This document shows, one piece after another, positions 1 through 12,065 of a stretch of DNA of 64,000 bases. The DNA is from Chaetomium olivaceum. Lineage: Eukaryota; Ascomycota; Sordariomycetes; Sordariales; Chaetomiaceae. The stretch is taken from positions 1-64,000 of the forward strand of contig JAYWVB010000029.1 in NCBI GenBank assembly GCA_039881045.1. The letters are read 5' to 3'. The translations under genes were made by a program, and so were the position numbers. The first letter of the stretch is position 1. The number at the start of each line of letters is the position of its first letter. Under the pieces are notes generated by a model that was given only the letters and a program-made list of their open reading frames with translations, was not told where the DNA came from and did no database searches.

Positions 1-3000
1 TACCCTCTTGTCTCCGAGGTTACCTCGCACTGAGTAAGAGCAAAGAAAGATAACGCCGAAAAACTCGGCCGACTCGGGTCTCTCAGCCGGATGACAACTC
101 AAGGCTCAAAAACTTACACAAGACAAAAAAACTAGCGCAACCGGGCCTCTTGCTTGCATACCAGATAGATTGCACGGTACCTGGAGAAAAAGAACGTGCT
201 TGGACCCCCCCAACTCGATAACAGCATATAGCAATCTGTACTATTGCAGTTGCCCGCCAGCCGCAACCAAAGAAACAACAAGATTCAATCGGCAGCAGCG
301 CGGCGTAGTGCAACGGCTCAACGGTCGGCGGACGGCACGACGCGGGCCATGCCACACCATACACCCCGCACGCAATACTACATACAAACACAAAGCACAG
401 CCTTGTGTTAGCCTCGTCCGCACCTGCGTCAATATCACCCCCTCATACGTAATGATAGGAGGGGCGGAGGCTCGGTGGACAAGTGGAACGTATACAAGTA
501 GTTGATTGTTTGCCTGTGCTGTGCTTTTGCAACGCGATATGCCGGTAGTTGGCGGGCAGGTGTCACGTATCCTGTTGCATAGGTTGCTATTCATAGCCTT
601 GAGTCGTCGTCGGAGAGAAGGGTGCTTTGATGAAGAGCTCTCAGTACCTGTGTTGGGGGCAGAGATGTGATAAACCCCAAGAGCGGAACTTGATGAGACT
701 CAAAGGCCATACCTCGCCGCTGGGGGGTCGGTAATTTGTAGAGTGTAGAGTGCGGCTGTCTGTCAGGTCTGGTTCCATTGCAGCGTGGCAGCTGTCCTGA
801 TTGATGGTTATCTAGGTTAAGTCAGTAGGGAGGTTGAATCCAAAATGATCTCCGCAGAACTTCCACTTTGGCCTCTCGAGCTGGCCGCAGGGTCACCAAA
901 CGCAGGTCAGCACCCAACAGGCCAACCACAGTTGAGAGCCGATTGGGGGCTTGGGTGGTGAGACGACGGATTCCTTGCAGGAGGGGGAAAAGAAAGAAAA
1001 CCTGCTTCGGAAAAGGCAGTCACCGAGTAAGTGAGGGGGAGAAAAAGCAAAGGGCGGGGTTCCGAAGCTGAAGAGCATCCATCCATCCCATCATTGTCTG
1101 CGTTTTGTTGGTTGGACAAGTGCGACAAGTGCCACAATCAGGCGGCTCGACCTGCCTTGTGTCTTCAATTGCGTCTTTGATCTCGATTTCTTTTTTCTAG
1201 TCAATGTGCAAGAGCACCGTGGAGTCTCGGAGATTTGTTGGTTACAAGATGCACGAGCTGACTCCCTACCGTAGTTACCTGTCGGTCTTACATGTTGGGT
1301 TTCTTGCATGAGAAATGAGAAGGGCCGATCAGCTTGGCTGCTGGATGGGAGATCGCTCCAACATGGAGGGGGAAGTCAAAGCGGGTGTTGCTGTGGCTTG
1401 GAAGTAAGGATGAAGTTATCCCCTTTGGTGCACTTTTGGTGTTGCTGTTATGAGTATGATTGGTACATTGGGGATTACAGATGCATCAAGTGCTTGTGTG
1501 CCTGTCCAGTTCATGCACCCACCCAGCATGTGCCTGTCCGAGACACTCGGGCAATGTTTTGATCGAGGTATGTATTCTCTTTTTTCTTCCGTTGTAAATT
1601 AGTGATAAGCTCCGGATGCTGTAATCTGGACTTGTAAAACCAACAAAGTAACCAGGCGTAACCGTACAAGAAGAATTGGCATCGATCGGCTGATCGATGC
1701 TGATGCTGATGCTGATGCTGATGGGTTTGCAAGATTGGATGGGAGGATGGATGATGAGCAGGTCGGCGATGAGAAATCCATAGGAGAGCACATGACGCCA
1801 TGGATCGCTGGAAGGGCCTGGCTCACCACTCAGCTCACCTGTCTGTGCTTGGGGCTCAGGCCTGGGTTGGTGGCTCTCGGCGGGTTCGGCTAGCGGCCGG
1901 GGTGGGCCTGTCCTGAAAACGGTACTGCATGAACCAGGGCAGGGCCGGGACCGGAAGTGGGGATTTCGGTATCTTGCGCTCGAACTACCGGCTCGCAGGC
2001 CGTGATCTTGCTTGAGCCGTCTCCCGTGGGACGCAGGGGAAGGGAGAAAGGGAGAAAACCTAGGTCCCCTCGGTCCCTAGGTAATTACATCTGACAAACA
2101 GTCATGCCCGGGCTGTTCTCGGTTGGCCCGGGTCAGCAGTAGAAACAGTGCTTATTGCCCAATTGCCCTGATATCCTCTGGGAGCCCTGCAACAAAACTC
2201 TTCTCTTAGTCGGTGGAGAAACGAAAGAAAGCACGGAGATCGATCGTATCCAAGGGGACCTGGACTGCTTTATCGCAGCTGAACGAGGCTGAGTAAAAGC
2301 AGATGTTGTCGATCGAAGAAACTGTTGGAGCCACGCCAACCCTGGAGCTCGGATCGTTGGTTTTTCTCTTTTTAGTTAGTTATTTGTTTTCTACTTGATG
2401 TTAAATGCTCGCATTCATCCCATAATCCCGTCACGATCCCATCCCGCACCTCGGCTTTGTTGGCCAAAACTTGGGCTTCTGATCACATCATCCATCCATC
2501 AATTCGCCTCCTGCTTCTGCCTGCCCCTCATCTTGCGGCCCCAGCCCAACCCTCTCGACGCCCTTTATTCCCTCCCTACCTAACTCCCGTGTAAATATCC
2601 CCCCGAACGGCGCAAAGTCGGAAAACCAAGCGCTGCTGTGGCTTCTGATCGACAGCAGGATCGTGCGGACCGGCCCCCGACGGCGCTGAGATCGTCTTCT
2701 TACCCATGTCAATGGTCTTGATCATGGGCCCATCCTCGCCGCCCTTCGCATATTAAATATCAATTTTTGCACAATCTCACAATCAATTACTGTCAGGCAC
2801 AGAAGGGAGCTGCACACAGCTGCACACCATCAAATCAACAATACCACACTACCCAACCACTGCCAACCCGAGACGGCAAGAGCTGCGCGTCTCCACTGTC
2901 CTGCGCTGTAACCGTGAGAGCCCATCCGAGCCATCGTCATTGCCCATTGCCGTGCACGGCGTTGCAGCAGCACCCAACGACGCTCGCGAGTGGATGAAAG

Positions 3001-3363
3001 TGGGCGAACCGCGAAACAAAACGCTCGGTCCAGGCGCAGAGACCCCCTGCTTCCCTGTCAGGCTGGGCACTGGCTGGCTCTGGGCTTGCTTTTCGGCAGG
3101 CGCTGTTGGGGCCTGTTTGCGCGGGATCGCCGGCGGTGCCCACGTCACTAGCCTGCGAGCCTTTCCAGCGGCCTGGTTTCGGTTTGGTTCGGGGAAGTGC
3201 CCCAGGCCCTTGATTGAAAACGGAGACGGCGCCCTGCTTGCGACCCTCCCCCCCTCCCTTCTTTCGACTGCCAACAGCCCAATTTGTTCAATACGAACAC
3301 TATACACACACAGCGTGGGCTTGGTGAGAACAGCTGCTCGCGGCGCCGAGCGGTCGACTCACC
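1..3363. other. Intergenic, 5' region of the SYLF gene
   Basis: No open frame here has protein-like composition or a recognisable domain. The last few hundred bases are presumably promoter and 5' leader of the SYLF gene that starts at 3364. A short GCTGAT repeat lies at 1696-1723. I see no tRNA, rRNA or transposon signature. Confidence 0.6.
1696..1723. repeat. GCTGAT hexanucleotide microsatellite
   Basis: Four to five tandem copies of GATGCT/GCTGAT in a noncoding stretch, with no sign that it belongs to a gene. Confidence 0.8.
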
Positions 3364-5915
3364 ATGCATCGCGTCTCGGCTCTGCTCCCCTCGTGGGACC
3401 GGTCGAGACCCAGTCCCCCCGTTTCTACGAATACCACCAACAAGACCAACACCTCCAGTAACCCCGCACCACCGCCGCCACCAAAGACAACAGGTGCCCT
3501 GACCAAAGTCTTTGGATGGGCTGAGAGGATAGTGCCCGCCGCCCGAATCAGCATCTCAACCGCACCCACCGCGCCTACCCGCTACGGCCGAGAAACCTAT
3601 TGGCCGACGAGCCTCGACAAGGAATGCGACAAGGCCGCAAGGATCATCAAGTCATTTTGCTGTAGGTCTTGGTGGTGTCCGGGGAGGGAAGTGTGTCTTG
3701 GAATTGGCTAACCGAGAGGCAGTTGACGGCTTCCTTTCGCAGGAATTCGACGAGGCGACTGAGACCGACCAGACTAAGCAGGACGACCAGGCAGACCAAA
3801 CCAACCAAACTAGCCAAACCGAGGGGAACACAACAGAATCACAACAGACAACAAAATACGTCACTAAAAAGATCCCCGCGCGAATAATACAGAATGCCGT
3901 CGGCCTCGCTGTCTTCTCCTGCATGCGTTCCGGCCTCTGGATGTCGGGTTCCGGAGGCGCCGGCCTAATCACAGCACGCAAGGCCGACGGGACATGGTCA
4001 CCTCCCTCTGCGATTATACTACACACGGCCGAACTGGCTTTCGAAATGGGCGTCGATATCTACGACTGCGTATTGGTCATCAACAGCGTACAGACCCTCG
4101 AGCTATTCACCCGCCCGAGGTTAGTCCTCGGGGCCGATGTCAGTCTAGCCGTGGGACCACTCGTTGTGGCCGGCTCACAGGACCCCGAGATCAAGTGGAA
4201 GGAGATCAGCGAGACTGTCTTGACCTATGTGAAGGCTAGAGGGAAGCACCAGGCAGTGCGGTTGGACGGGTCCATGGTGACGGAGCGTGTCAACGAGAAT
4301 GAGAAGTTCTACTGCGCCGGTGTCACCATCCTCGACATCCTTGCGGGTAACATCCCGAAGAACGTTCCTCAGATGCGACCCTTATTTGAGGTTATTAAGG
4401 CCGCCGAGGGCCGCTCCGACTACGACAAGGTGCTGATGGACTGGCTCGCGCAGCAGCCAGCACCTGGTGACGCCGATATCGAGAGCCCAAGAGAGTCCAT
4501 CAAGTCCATCACGTCACCGACCAAACTGGCATTTGGTGTCCCAGACGCTAACGATCCGGACCCGTTCGGTGTCATCGGCCTAGAGATGGCGGGTATCGAA
4601 ATTCGAGAGGCTGGCTCCAAGCTCCGGCCGGTCAGCACGCAGTTCGAGTACCAACCGAGCGCCAGCAGCCCGCTGTATGGGAGGTTCAGCCGCCAGAGCA
4701 TGGATACGTATGTCTCGAGAAGCAACCGAGGCAGCTGCATGTCAGCGCGGACACAGGCGACTACCCTGACGGATGCGTGCACGCAGACAGATGTGGCTAG
4801 CACGTCGTACACCACGTTTAGTCGGCCTAACAGCGACGATGGAAAAGACGCTGTTGAGAGGCTGCCCACGGTTGTGGAGCCCGAGGAGGTCGACTACACC
4901 CAAGTCGACACGAGCATTATTGAGAAGCTGAAGCGGAGGACGATCGAACCGGTAGCACCCGCACCCGCGCCAGTCGCACCTGAACCAGTCCAGGTTATTA
5001 AAACGAAGGAGATCGAGGTTGCAGAGACCACTACCACTACCGAGGTCAAGCCCACGGAAAAGAAGGACCCCGTGGTCCTCCGCGAGACGGTCACTCCACC
5101 CACCCCAATCGAGGGCCCGAGCCCCAGTCCGAAGAACGCCGACGAACGGGACGAGGACGCCGATGACGAAGACGACGAGGATGAGGAAGACGAGCCCGTC
5201 GTCTGTGAGGTCGCAACGGCCTCGGCACAGCCAGCGCGGACTTCCATCCAGCGGTCCCAGGTCACTCAGGTAATCCAAGCCAAGGGTGCGATTGTGACCA
5301 TCCCGAAGCGGATACCACCTCCCCTCCCGCGCGAAGCCCCGCCCGCGCATCACGAGGAAGCAGGAGCGATTACGGTGACGTCTCATCGCTGAGGAGCCCG
5401 ATCCGGAACTCTTTCTTGTCCATCGAGTCACGGGCCGACGGCAGCAGAACCTCCCTCGACGAGACGCTCACCACGCAAGAACCCCCCACCCCGAAACCGA
5501 ACAGGGCTCACCCACACAGGCGCAACGACCCGCCAGCCCTCGACACACCAAGAACACTTCCTCGGTCTGCACCGCTGTGGCGCTCAACACCACCTCTCCA
5601 TCTCGATTGAGCTCAGGGTCGAGCTCCAGCCCGAGCCAAGACACCAACGCCTCGCCATCTTCTGCAGTCCCACCCACCCCGCAGACCCTCGAACCCACCT
5701 CCTCCGCGGAGGATGATTCGGAGGGGGAGCCCACGACGCCGCAGACGATCGAGTCGGATTTCGATACCGCCTCTGAACGCCACATCGACGCCAAGTCCTT
5801 TGACGAGACCAAGGCTACCGCTGGCGAGGGGGTAAGAATTGTTTCGGCCACGGCCACGCCTTCGGGGAGCGCTAGCGAGCGCGAGAGGGAGACTGTCGCG
5901 GTACCAGCGGCATGA
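3364..5915 (+). CDS. SYLF-domain (DUF500/Ysc84-like) protein
   Basis: Exon 1 is 3364-3661 and exon 2 starts at 3723; the 61-nt intron has CTAAC 14 nt before the acceptor. The N-terminal stretch KECDKAARIIKSFC, joined across the intron to DGFL, opens the SYLF domain (roughly residues 80-330). It continues through GLAVFSCMRSGLWMSGSGGAG and LVLGADVSLAVGPL. SYLF domains bind phosphoinositides and actin; yeast Ysc84 and Lsb3 work in endocytosis. No SH3 domain is present. Instead there is a long disordered tail, including a D/E stretch coded at about 5130-5195. The frame stops at 5392, but coherent coding continues in two other frames to a TGA at 5913-5915. One missing C near 5325-5335 and one near 5485-5495, both in C runs, restore a single ORF of about 830 codons. 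The domain assignment is firm; the C-terminal structure depends on those two breaks being errors. Confidence 0.85.
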
Positions 5916-6624
5916 AATCAGTCATCTCTTCAAGAAAAGGAGAGCAGGGTGGACAAACAAAGGTGTTACGGCTTATGATTCTGTTTTGGATACAGGACGA
6001 GAAGAGAAGAAGGATGAAGCATTTTCTTAAAAGTTCCTCTGGCCTGCTATGATGCTCAAGAAATCAGAGGCAGGCAGGCATGGCCCCACGAAACGCAAAC
6101 GGCTTTATGGTATGGGGATACACCAGCCGGGTTTTTATTTCTTTTGGGAGAGGTTGGGGTTCAATCGGCCGGCGTTTATTTACAAGAGCCAGCTGTCGTC
6201 TCATCGAAGCTGTCCAGTAACGGCAAGACTTGTTTCTGTCTTGCGCAACCTAATGGTTTTTGTTTTGGGCGGATGACGATCGGGGATGTGAAGGATCATG
6301 GGGCTATTAGCTAGAGGAAGCACAGATTATGATACCCATCCAAATGGAATGACGACGATTACATTCACTACCCCGAGAAGCTTCAAGCGTGATCTAACAA
6401 ATTCAAATTCTCAATGGTGCTTCACCAGACCAAACGCAGGTTCTCGGCAGCAAAGCAATAATAGTAATAGATAAACTCAGCACTCAAAATATTTCCAGTC
6501 TAACAAATGAGCAATGCTAACCTCCGCTAATTATACACCCAAAAGCCAACCTTACTTACGGGTTCATACAATAGTAGAGCACCATGGCCCGTATCAACGA
6601 CTCCCAGTCCCGCCCCTTTTCACG

Positions 6625-6668
6625 CTTCTTCTCCCTTTCCCTTTCCCTCTCCCCCCCCTTCCCCTTCC
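6625..6668. repeat. 44-nt pure pyrimidine tract
   Basis: Uninterrupted C/T on the + strand, inside a wider C-rich region of about 200 nt. Mirror-like CCCTTTCCCTTTCCC blocks make it a candidate for triplex (H-DNA) formation. It would lie in the purine-rich 3' UTR of fox-2. Confidence 0.75.
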
Positions 6669-6769
6669 CACCACCCTCTCTACCACCAGCCACCCCACCC
6701 CCCCCTCTCCTATCCTTCCATCCTCCGTCATCACCCTCACCCTCGTTCTCACTACTCCTACCACTGTCA

Positions 6770-6792
6770 CCCCCACCCCCACCCCCACTCCC
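6770..6792 (-). other. G-quadruplex motif 3' of the fox-2 stop
   Basis: The minus strand reads GGG, AGT, then three G5 runs separated by single T. This fits the G3+N1-7 four-run consensus, with 1-nt loops that favour a stable quadruplex. It starts about 30 nt after the fox-2 stop codon, on the transcribed (RNA-sense) strand. Confidence 0.7.
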
Positions 6793-6822
6793 GCCACCGC
6801 CGTCAGCTCCCGAACCAGCCCC

Positions 6823-9800
6823 CTAAACCAACTCGGCAGCCGCCCCGCCAATCGCCAACTTGCCCGTCTCCTTCACCCGCGTCTGGAACACGACCTTCTT
6901 CCCGCCCTCCTCCTTCCACATCTCGGTAACCAGCGTCTGGCCCGGGTTGACGGTGCCCGCAAAGCGCACCTTGATGTTCTTGAAGGCGCCGTACTTCTCG
7001 TAGACGGCCTTGCCGGCGAAGCCAAAGAAGCACAGGCCGTGCAGGATGGGTTGCTTGAAGCCGCCCATCTTAGCGAAGGAGGGGTCGACGTGGAGGGGGC
7101 TTTTTTTGAGTGGAGGGTTAGGTTAGTATGCATTGTAAAAAATGGAGATGGTAAAAGGGAAGGGGGGACCTACTTGTAGTCACCGCTCAGGCGGTACACG
7201 GCAGCCTGTTCCTCGGTGGTCTTCTCCTCGACGACGGCGTCGGGGGCGCGGGCGGGGGGCTTGTTGGCGGCGGTGCTGGCGCCGCGGTCGGCGGGCTTCT
7301 TTTGGCCGCCGAAACCGCCACACCCCCTCAGGAAGACGGTCATCTCGTTGTAGAAGACGTCCTCGCCCGTCTCGGCGTTGACCGTCGTCACGCCCGACTT
7401 GACGATGGCGGCGTTGCCCTTGTCCACCACCTCGAGCAGCTTGGCCTTGGAGATGAGGCGGCCCGACGTGGGGACCGGGTACTTTCTGACCTCGAGGTAC
7501 TGCTCGCCGTGGAGGAGCATCATGGGGGAGAAGTTGGGGACGAGGTCGTCCAGGTTGTAGGGAGTTTCAGCGTCAAAGGGCGGGATCACGCCGAAGGTGG
7601 GGATGACTTGGAAGTCATCGTGACCCTCGCTAGATACTAGTTAGTTGTCGATGCGTGGGATCAGGAGATCAGTGGGCATACAAGATATAGCGCAGATCGG
7701 TGCGCTTCGCACCAATGCCCAGATTGTACAGCATCGCATCGCGCTCGGTGAACTTGAACTCGGTTCCCTTGCCCTCGGCCTTGAGCGCCTGCTGGATGGC
7801 GTCGAGGTACTGATTCCCACCGGCGCTCTACGGAGACGGACGCGTTAACACATCATGTATTCTACATAGGATATATCATAATGCTATTGTACAAAGATAA
7901 AGTAGAAGAACTAGCGGATAGAAAGCAGATCATACCTTTCCTTCGCCGCTCCGGTTCTCCATGTTGGCCATGATCTTCTGCAAGCTGTCTTGGGTCTTCT
8001 CGGGGTGGTCAGCCCGGCTATCGAAGGTGACGATAGGCTCCCAGTTCTTGACGACCGCCTCGGGGGTCAGCGGCACGTCGACGGGGAAGCCGTGGCCGCC
8101 GGTGCGCTGCCACCTCGTCTGGCCGACCCAGCCGCTGCCGACCTCGTACAGGCCGCCCGTGGGGTTGGGCACCTTGTCGCTGCTGAGAGCGAGCACCAGG
8201 GGCGCAATGTACTCAGGCTTGAAGGCCTGTACGAGCTCCTCGGGAAGGATGGTCTTGGTCATAGCCGTGCCAGCATTAGGGGCAATGGTGTTGACAAAGA
8301 TGTTGTATTTGGCACCCTCAAGGGCGAGGGCGCGCGACAGGCCGAGAATGGCGCATTTCTATTCCGAGTTAGCGGATGTTTTGCACTGCTTATTTTCATG
8401 TCAAACTCACCGCCGCAGCGTAGTTGGCCTGGCCAAAGTTGCCATAGATGCCGCTGGTTGAGGTAGTGTTGACAACACGGCCGTACTTCTGCTTGAGGAA
8501 GTAGGGCCAGGCAGCCTTGGTGACCTTGTAGGTGCCGCGGGCGTGCACGTTCATGACGGGGTCCCACAGGCTGTCATCCATGTTGGTGAAGGCCTTATCC
8601 CTGAGAATACCAGCGTTGTTGATGACAATATCAATCCGGCCGAAAGCATCAATGGCGGTCTTGACAACCGCGTCACCGTCTTCGGCTGAGAACTTGGCAC
8701 CGACAGCCTTGCCGCCCAGCTTCTTGATCTCGTTCACGACATCGTCGGGGTTCACGAGGTCGTTGACGACGACAGCAGCGCCAGCCTTGGCGAAAGCCAA
8801 GCAGTAGGCACGGCCGATACCTGCGCCACCGCCGGTGACGAGAGCGACCCGACCAGTGAAGTCGATCTTCTCGCCCTGCTCGTTACGGCCGAGCTTCTGC
8901 GAGTCCTCGAGAAGGGTTACGAAGTCGTTGGGGCCGCTCGGGTACTGCGGGTTGGAGAAGTCGGTCACGCGATCCCACTTCTTGATGAGGGCGCTAGGGG
9001 TGTAGCTATCGTCGCACTTGCACAGCAGACCGGCGGATCGCTCCCAACGGAGCTTGGCGATGTGGCCGCCACCGACCTCGAAGATGGAGCCGGACTCGGA
9101 CGTGTTGTTCTTGTGCACCAAGACGGCCACGAGCGGCACGACCCACTCGGGCTTCATGAGGGCCAAGACATCTGGCGGCATGACGGTCTCAGTCATGCGG
9201 CTAGCAGCCACAGGGGCGATGACGTTGGCGACGATGTTGTATTTGGCGCCCTCCTTGGCGAGGGTCTCTGTGAAGCCGACCATAGCGAGCTTGGCAGCCG
9301 AGTAGTTGGCCTGGCCGAAGTTGCCGAACAGACCAGCGGCCGAAGCTGTGTTGATGACGCGACCGTACTTTTGCTTGCGGAAGTAGGGCCAGGCGGCGCG
9401 CGAGCACTTGTAGCTACCCTTGACGTGAACCTTGAAGATCAGGTCCCAGTCCTGGTCCTTCATGTTCTTGAAGCTGATGTCGCGCAGAATACCGGCATTG
9501 TTGATGAGGATGTCAATGCGGCCGTAGGCCTTGATGGCCGTCTCGATAATCTTGTCGCCATTCTCTACACTGTCGTAGTTGGCGACGGCTTTGCCGCCGG
9601 CAGCCTTGATCTCGTTGACGACAACATCAGCGGCCTAGTGTTGTCGGCTACATCAGCTACACGAACTAGAGAATCCCTGGGAACGTCACCCGTAAGAAGA
9701 CTAACTAACCTTGGAGTCGTTACCCTCACCCTTGAATGATCCGCCGAGATCGTTCACGACGACGCTGGCACCGCGCGACGCAAAAAAGGTGGCATAGGCC

Positions 9801-9868
9801 TTGCCGAGACCGCCGCCCGCGCCGGTGACGACAACGACCTGGCCGTCAAATCGCAATTGGTCCGACAT
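6823..9868 (-). CDS. fox-2: Peroxisomal multifunctional beta-oxidation enzyme (hydratase-dehydrogenase-epimerase)
   Basis: Six exons, all in phase: 9868-9710, 9634-8411, 8358-7936, 7827-7682, 7629-7174, 7099-6823, giving 894 residues. Two tandem short-chain dehydrogenase domains come first. The first has TGAGGGLGKAYA near residue 15 and catalytic YSAAK; the second has TGGGAGIGRAY near residue 320 and YAAAK. They oxidise (3R)-hydroxyacyl-CoA. The C-terminal MaoC-type 2-enoyl-CoA hydratase 2 domain carries the hydratase-2 motif, with GDYNPLHVDP split by the last intron, then GFKQPILHGL. Together they catalyse the two middle steps of fatty-acid beta-oxidation in peroxisomes. The modelled C-terminus ends ELV, not an SKL-type peroxisomal signal. 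No frameshifts are seen over 2.7 kb of coding sequence. The gene diverges from the glycerate kinase gene. Confidence 0.95.
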
Positions 9869-11018
9869 GTCGAGTCTGTGGTGTGTGTTTGAGAAATGGG
9901 ATGGAACGACTAGAAAAAAAGAGGAAAACAACAGGATTGAGAGTTTCGCAGTGAAGCAAACTACTCTGGTTACTCGATGGAGGATTAATTGTGGGAGAAG
10001 CACGACGGGATTGAAAGTTGCGAAGCCGGAAAGGTTGCAGTTCTATAAAGAGCAAAAGGAGCACCTTTGACGTCGGCAAGGAGTGTCAGTGCTGAGCTGC
10101 CGGGCGTGTTAAGCCGAGGCAATACGGCTGTCGCTTGCTCGCACATTCCATCTCCACTGTTAGCCACCATTGCCGAGAGCGGGGATGTGTCCTCGAGTGC
10201 TGCACCGTTGCCCAGGGCCTTTTTCACATGCAACTCGCCCCGGTCGCCACCCCGGTCACATACCAGCCAATCAGCCAAGCTCAGCTTCGCGGGTGACCTT
10301 TTCCAAACGACTGCGCCGGTTTAACCTTTTGCGCCGCGAGACACATTGCACCTGAGCATGCCAGTGGACCATTGAGGAGGCTAGTACGAGGTAGTCAAGA
10401 ATTTAGGGCAACCAAATAACGACAAGTTTTACAATGAGGATAGTCCGAGAATATCGTGGGACAGACCTTTGGATACCGGGTCGATATCCCTAGGTGGGGC
10501 GTTGCCGAACTCCTCCAGGCCGAGGCGAGGTCCAGCATCATCATCCTCGACAGCCCAGGATCCGATGCTTTGGAGCAAACTCGGATTACACAGAAGCTGC
10601 CTTGGAAGCATCACCTGAGGTGGATGGTTTGAGACTAGGATCCATCCGTACATACCTAATTATTCAATCAATCCCTCTCTAATCACGACGAAACCGAGAA
10701 GAACATGTTCCCCTTCACAGCTCCCATTTATCACGCTGCAAAGACCACGCACTGCACTGATTCCCCGACATTTGACAGTTCCCCCACACTTTCAAGGTCT
10801 CAGCTCCACGCGAGCCCAATCGATGCACCCCGCATTGCTGCGCCAAGATGGCTGTTCTGTCGTCATCGCACTTCCCAACACCACCAGCATTGGTGAAGCC
10901 GCAGCCGTGATGGTCTGACTGAAATGACGACCACAAGTTTATCGTGAACGACTCAGTTACAACAACACCCTAAATGACACTTTCGGACAGCTAGTCAGCA
11001 AGAATCAAGCACACAAAT
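9869..11018. other. Divergent promoter region, fox-2 / glycerate kinase
   Basis: A 1.15 kb region between two divergently transcribed starts; no coding signal. It holds two copies of the 6-mer CCTCGG/CCGAGG (10114-10119 and 10520-10525). Confidence 0.65.
10114..10119 (-). promoter_or_regulatory. Candidate FarA/FarB-type CCTCGG site upstream of fox-2
   Basis: It reads CCTCGG in the fox-2 direction, about 246 nt upstream of the fox-2 start; a second copy lies at 10520-10525. CCTCGG is the known core of the fungal fatty-acid regulators FarA/FarB. A 6-mer can occur by chance (about 0.6 expected on both strands of this region), so this is suggestive only. Confidence 0.35.
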
Positions 11019-12065
11019 ATGGAAACACCAGACCCACCCCTCCAGACCCGCGTGGTCGACGACAAGTCGCCTATCTGCATCCCTTTTATCCTCTCACGGA
11101 TAGAGGAGTACAGGAAACAGCATGCCGGGGAAGACAACCCGCGCCCATTTATCGTAGGGCTGAACGGTGTCCAGGGGGTAGGCAAGACCACCCTCGTACG
11201 CGCCCTAGCCGAGACCCTGCAGGATCGCGAGGGGCTGCCCACCTTGGTAGTGAGCATCGACGACTTCTACCTCACACACGCAGACCAGCTCGCGCTGGCG
11301 GCGGCGCATCCCGACAATGCGCTGGTGCAGTATCGCGGCGAGCCAGGTTAGCCGTCCCATCCCCATACGCATATCATCGCAGCAGCAGCACCCCCCTTTC
11401 ACACCACCAACCCAACTAACCACCCGCCTCCCGAACCCCCAGGGACGCACGACATCCCCCTCCTCACCAACTTCCTCACCGCCCTGACCAACAACCAACC
11501 CACCCCGATCCCAATCCCCCAATACGACAAATCCGCCTTCTCCGGCCTCGGCGACCGCCTGCCCCTTTCCAGCTGGCCAAAAACCTCCCCGACCAACCCT
11601 CCGCGCGTCATAATCCTCGAAGGCTGGTGCATCGGCTTCCGGCCGCTCCCCGCCTCCGAGCTAACCGACCAATGGCGGCAGGCCTCGCGCACGCTGCACC
11701 AGCACAAGCTCGAGCACCTCCTCTGGGTCAACACGCAGCTCGCGCAGTACTCCGCCCTCCTCCTCAACAACAACAACAACAGCGACACAGCACTCGACGC
11801 CTTCGTGCACATCGACGCGGAGGACACCGAGTACGTGTACGAGTGGCGGGCCGAGCAGGAAGCGCAGCTGCGGCGGGAGACGGGCGGGCGCGGGATGAGC
11901 GAGGCCCAGGTGCGCCGGTTCGTGGACGCCTACTACCCGGCCTACGAGCTGTACACGGACGGGGTGCGGCGCGGGGTGTTTGAGGGGATGGAGGGCAGGG
12001 AGGGGTGTCAGTTGAGGATTGTGGTGGGGAGGGATAGAGGGGTGGTGGAGAGTATGGTTATTTGA
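11019..12065 (+). CDS. D-glycerate 3-kinase-like P-loop kinase (Tda10 family)
   Basis: Two exons, 11019-11346 and 11443-12065, give 316 residues. The P-loop GVQGVGKTT sits near residues 50-58, followed by VVSIDDFYLTH, the acidic site typical of phosphoribulokinase/uridine kinase-like folds. Later motifs are ILEGWCIGF and WRAEQEAQLR, and the C-terminal FVDAYYPAYELYTDGV is characteristic of the GLYK/Tda10 family. The likely reaction is ATP-dependent phosphorylation of D-glycerate to 3-phosphoglycerate. Yeast Tda10 has not been firmly assigned a substrate, so the family is clear but the substrate is inferred. An (AAC)n run codes a short N stretch near 11768-11782. Confidence 0.88.

Larger units (their letters stand above)
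5916..6822. other. Intergenic between convergent genes
   Basis: 3' regions of the SYLF gene (+) and fox-2 (-). The right third is strongly C/T-rich on the + strand (pure pyrimidine 6625-6668; ACCCCC repeats 6769-6787). No gene is visible. Confidence 0.7.

Noticed and set aside
4742..5431. Long antisense open frame within the SYLF gene
   Set aside because: It is the shadow of the acidic/PT-rich C-terminal coding sequence on the opposite strand.
6584..7179. Open frames of 80 and 221 codons on the + strand opposite fox-2
   Set aside because: They arise from the C/T-rich tract and the antisense of the hydratase domain; no protein-like content.
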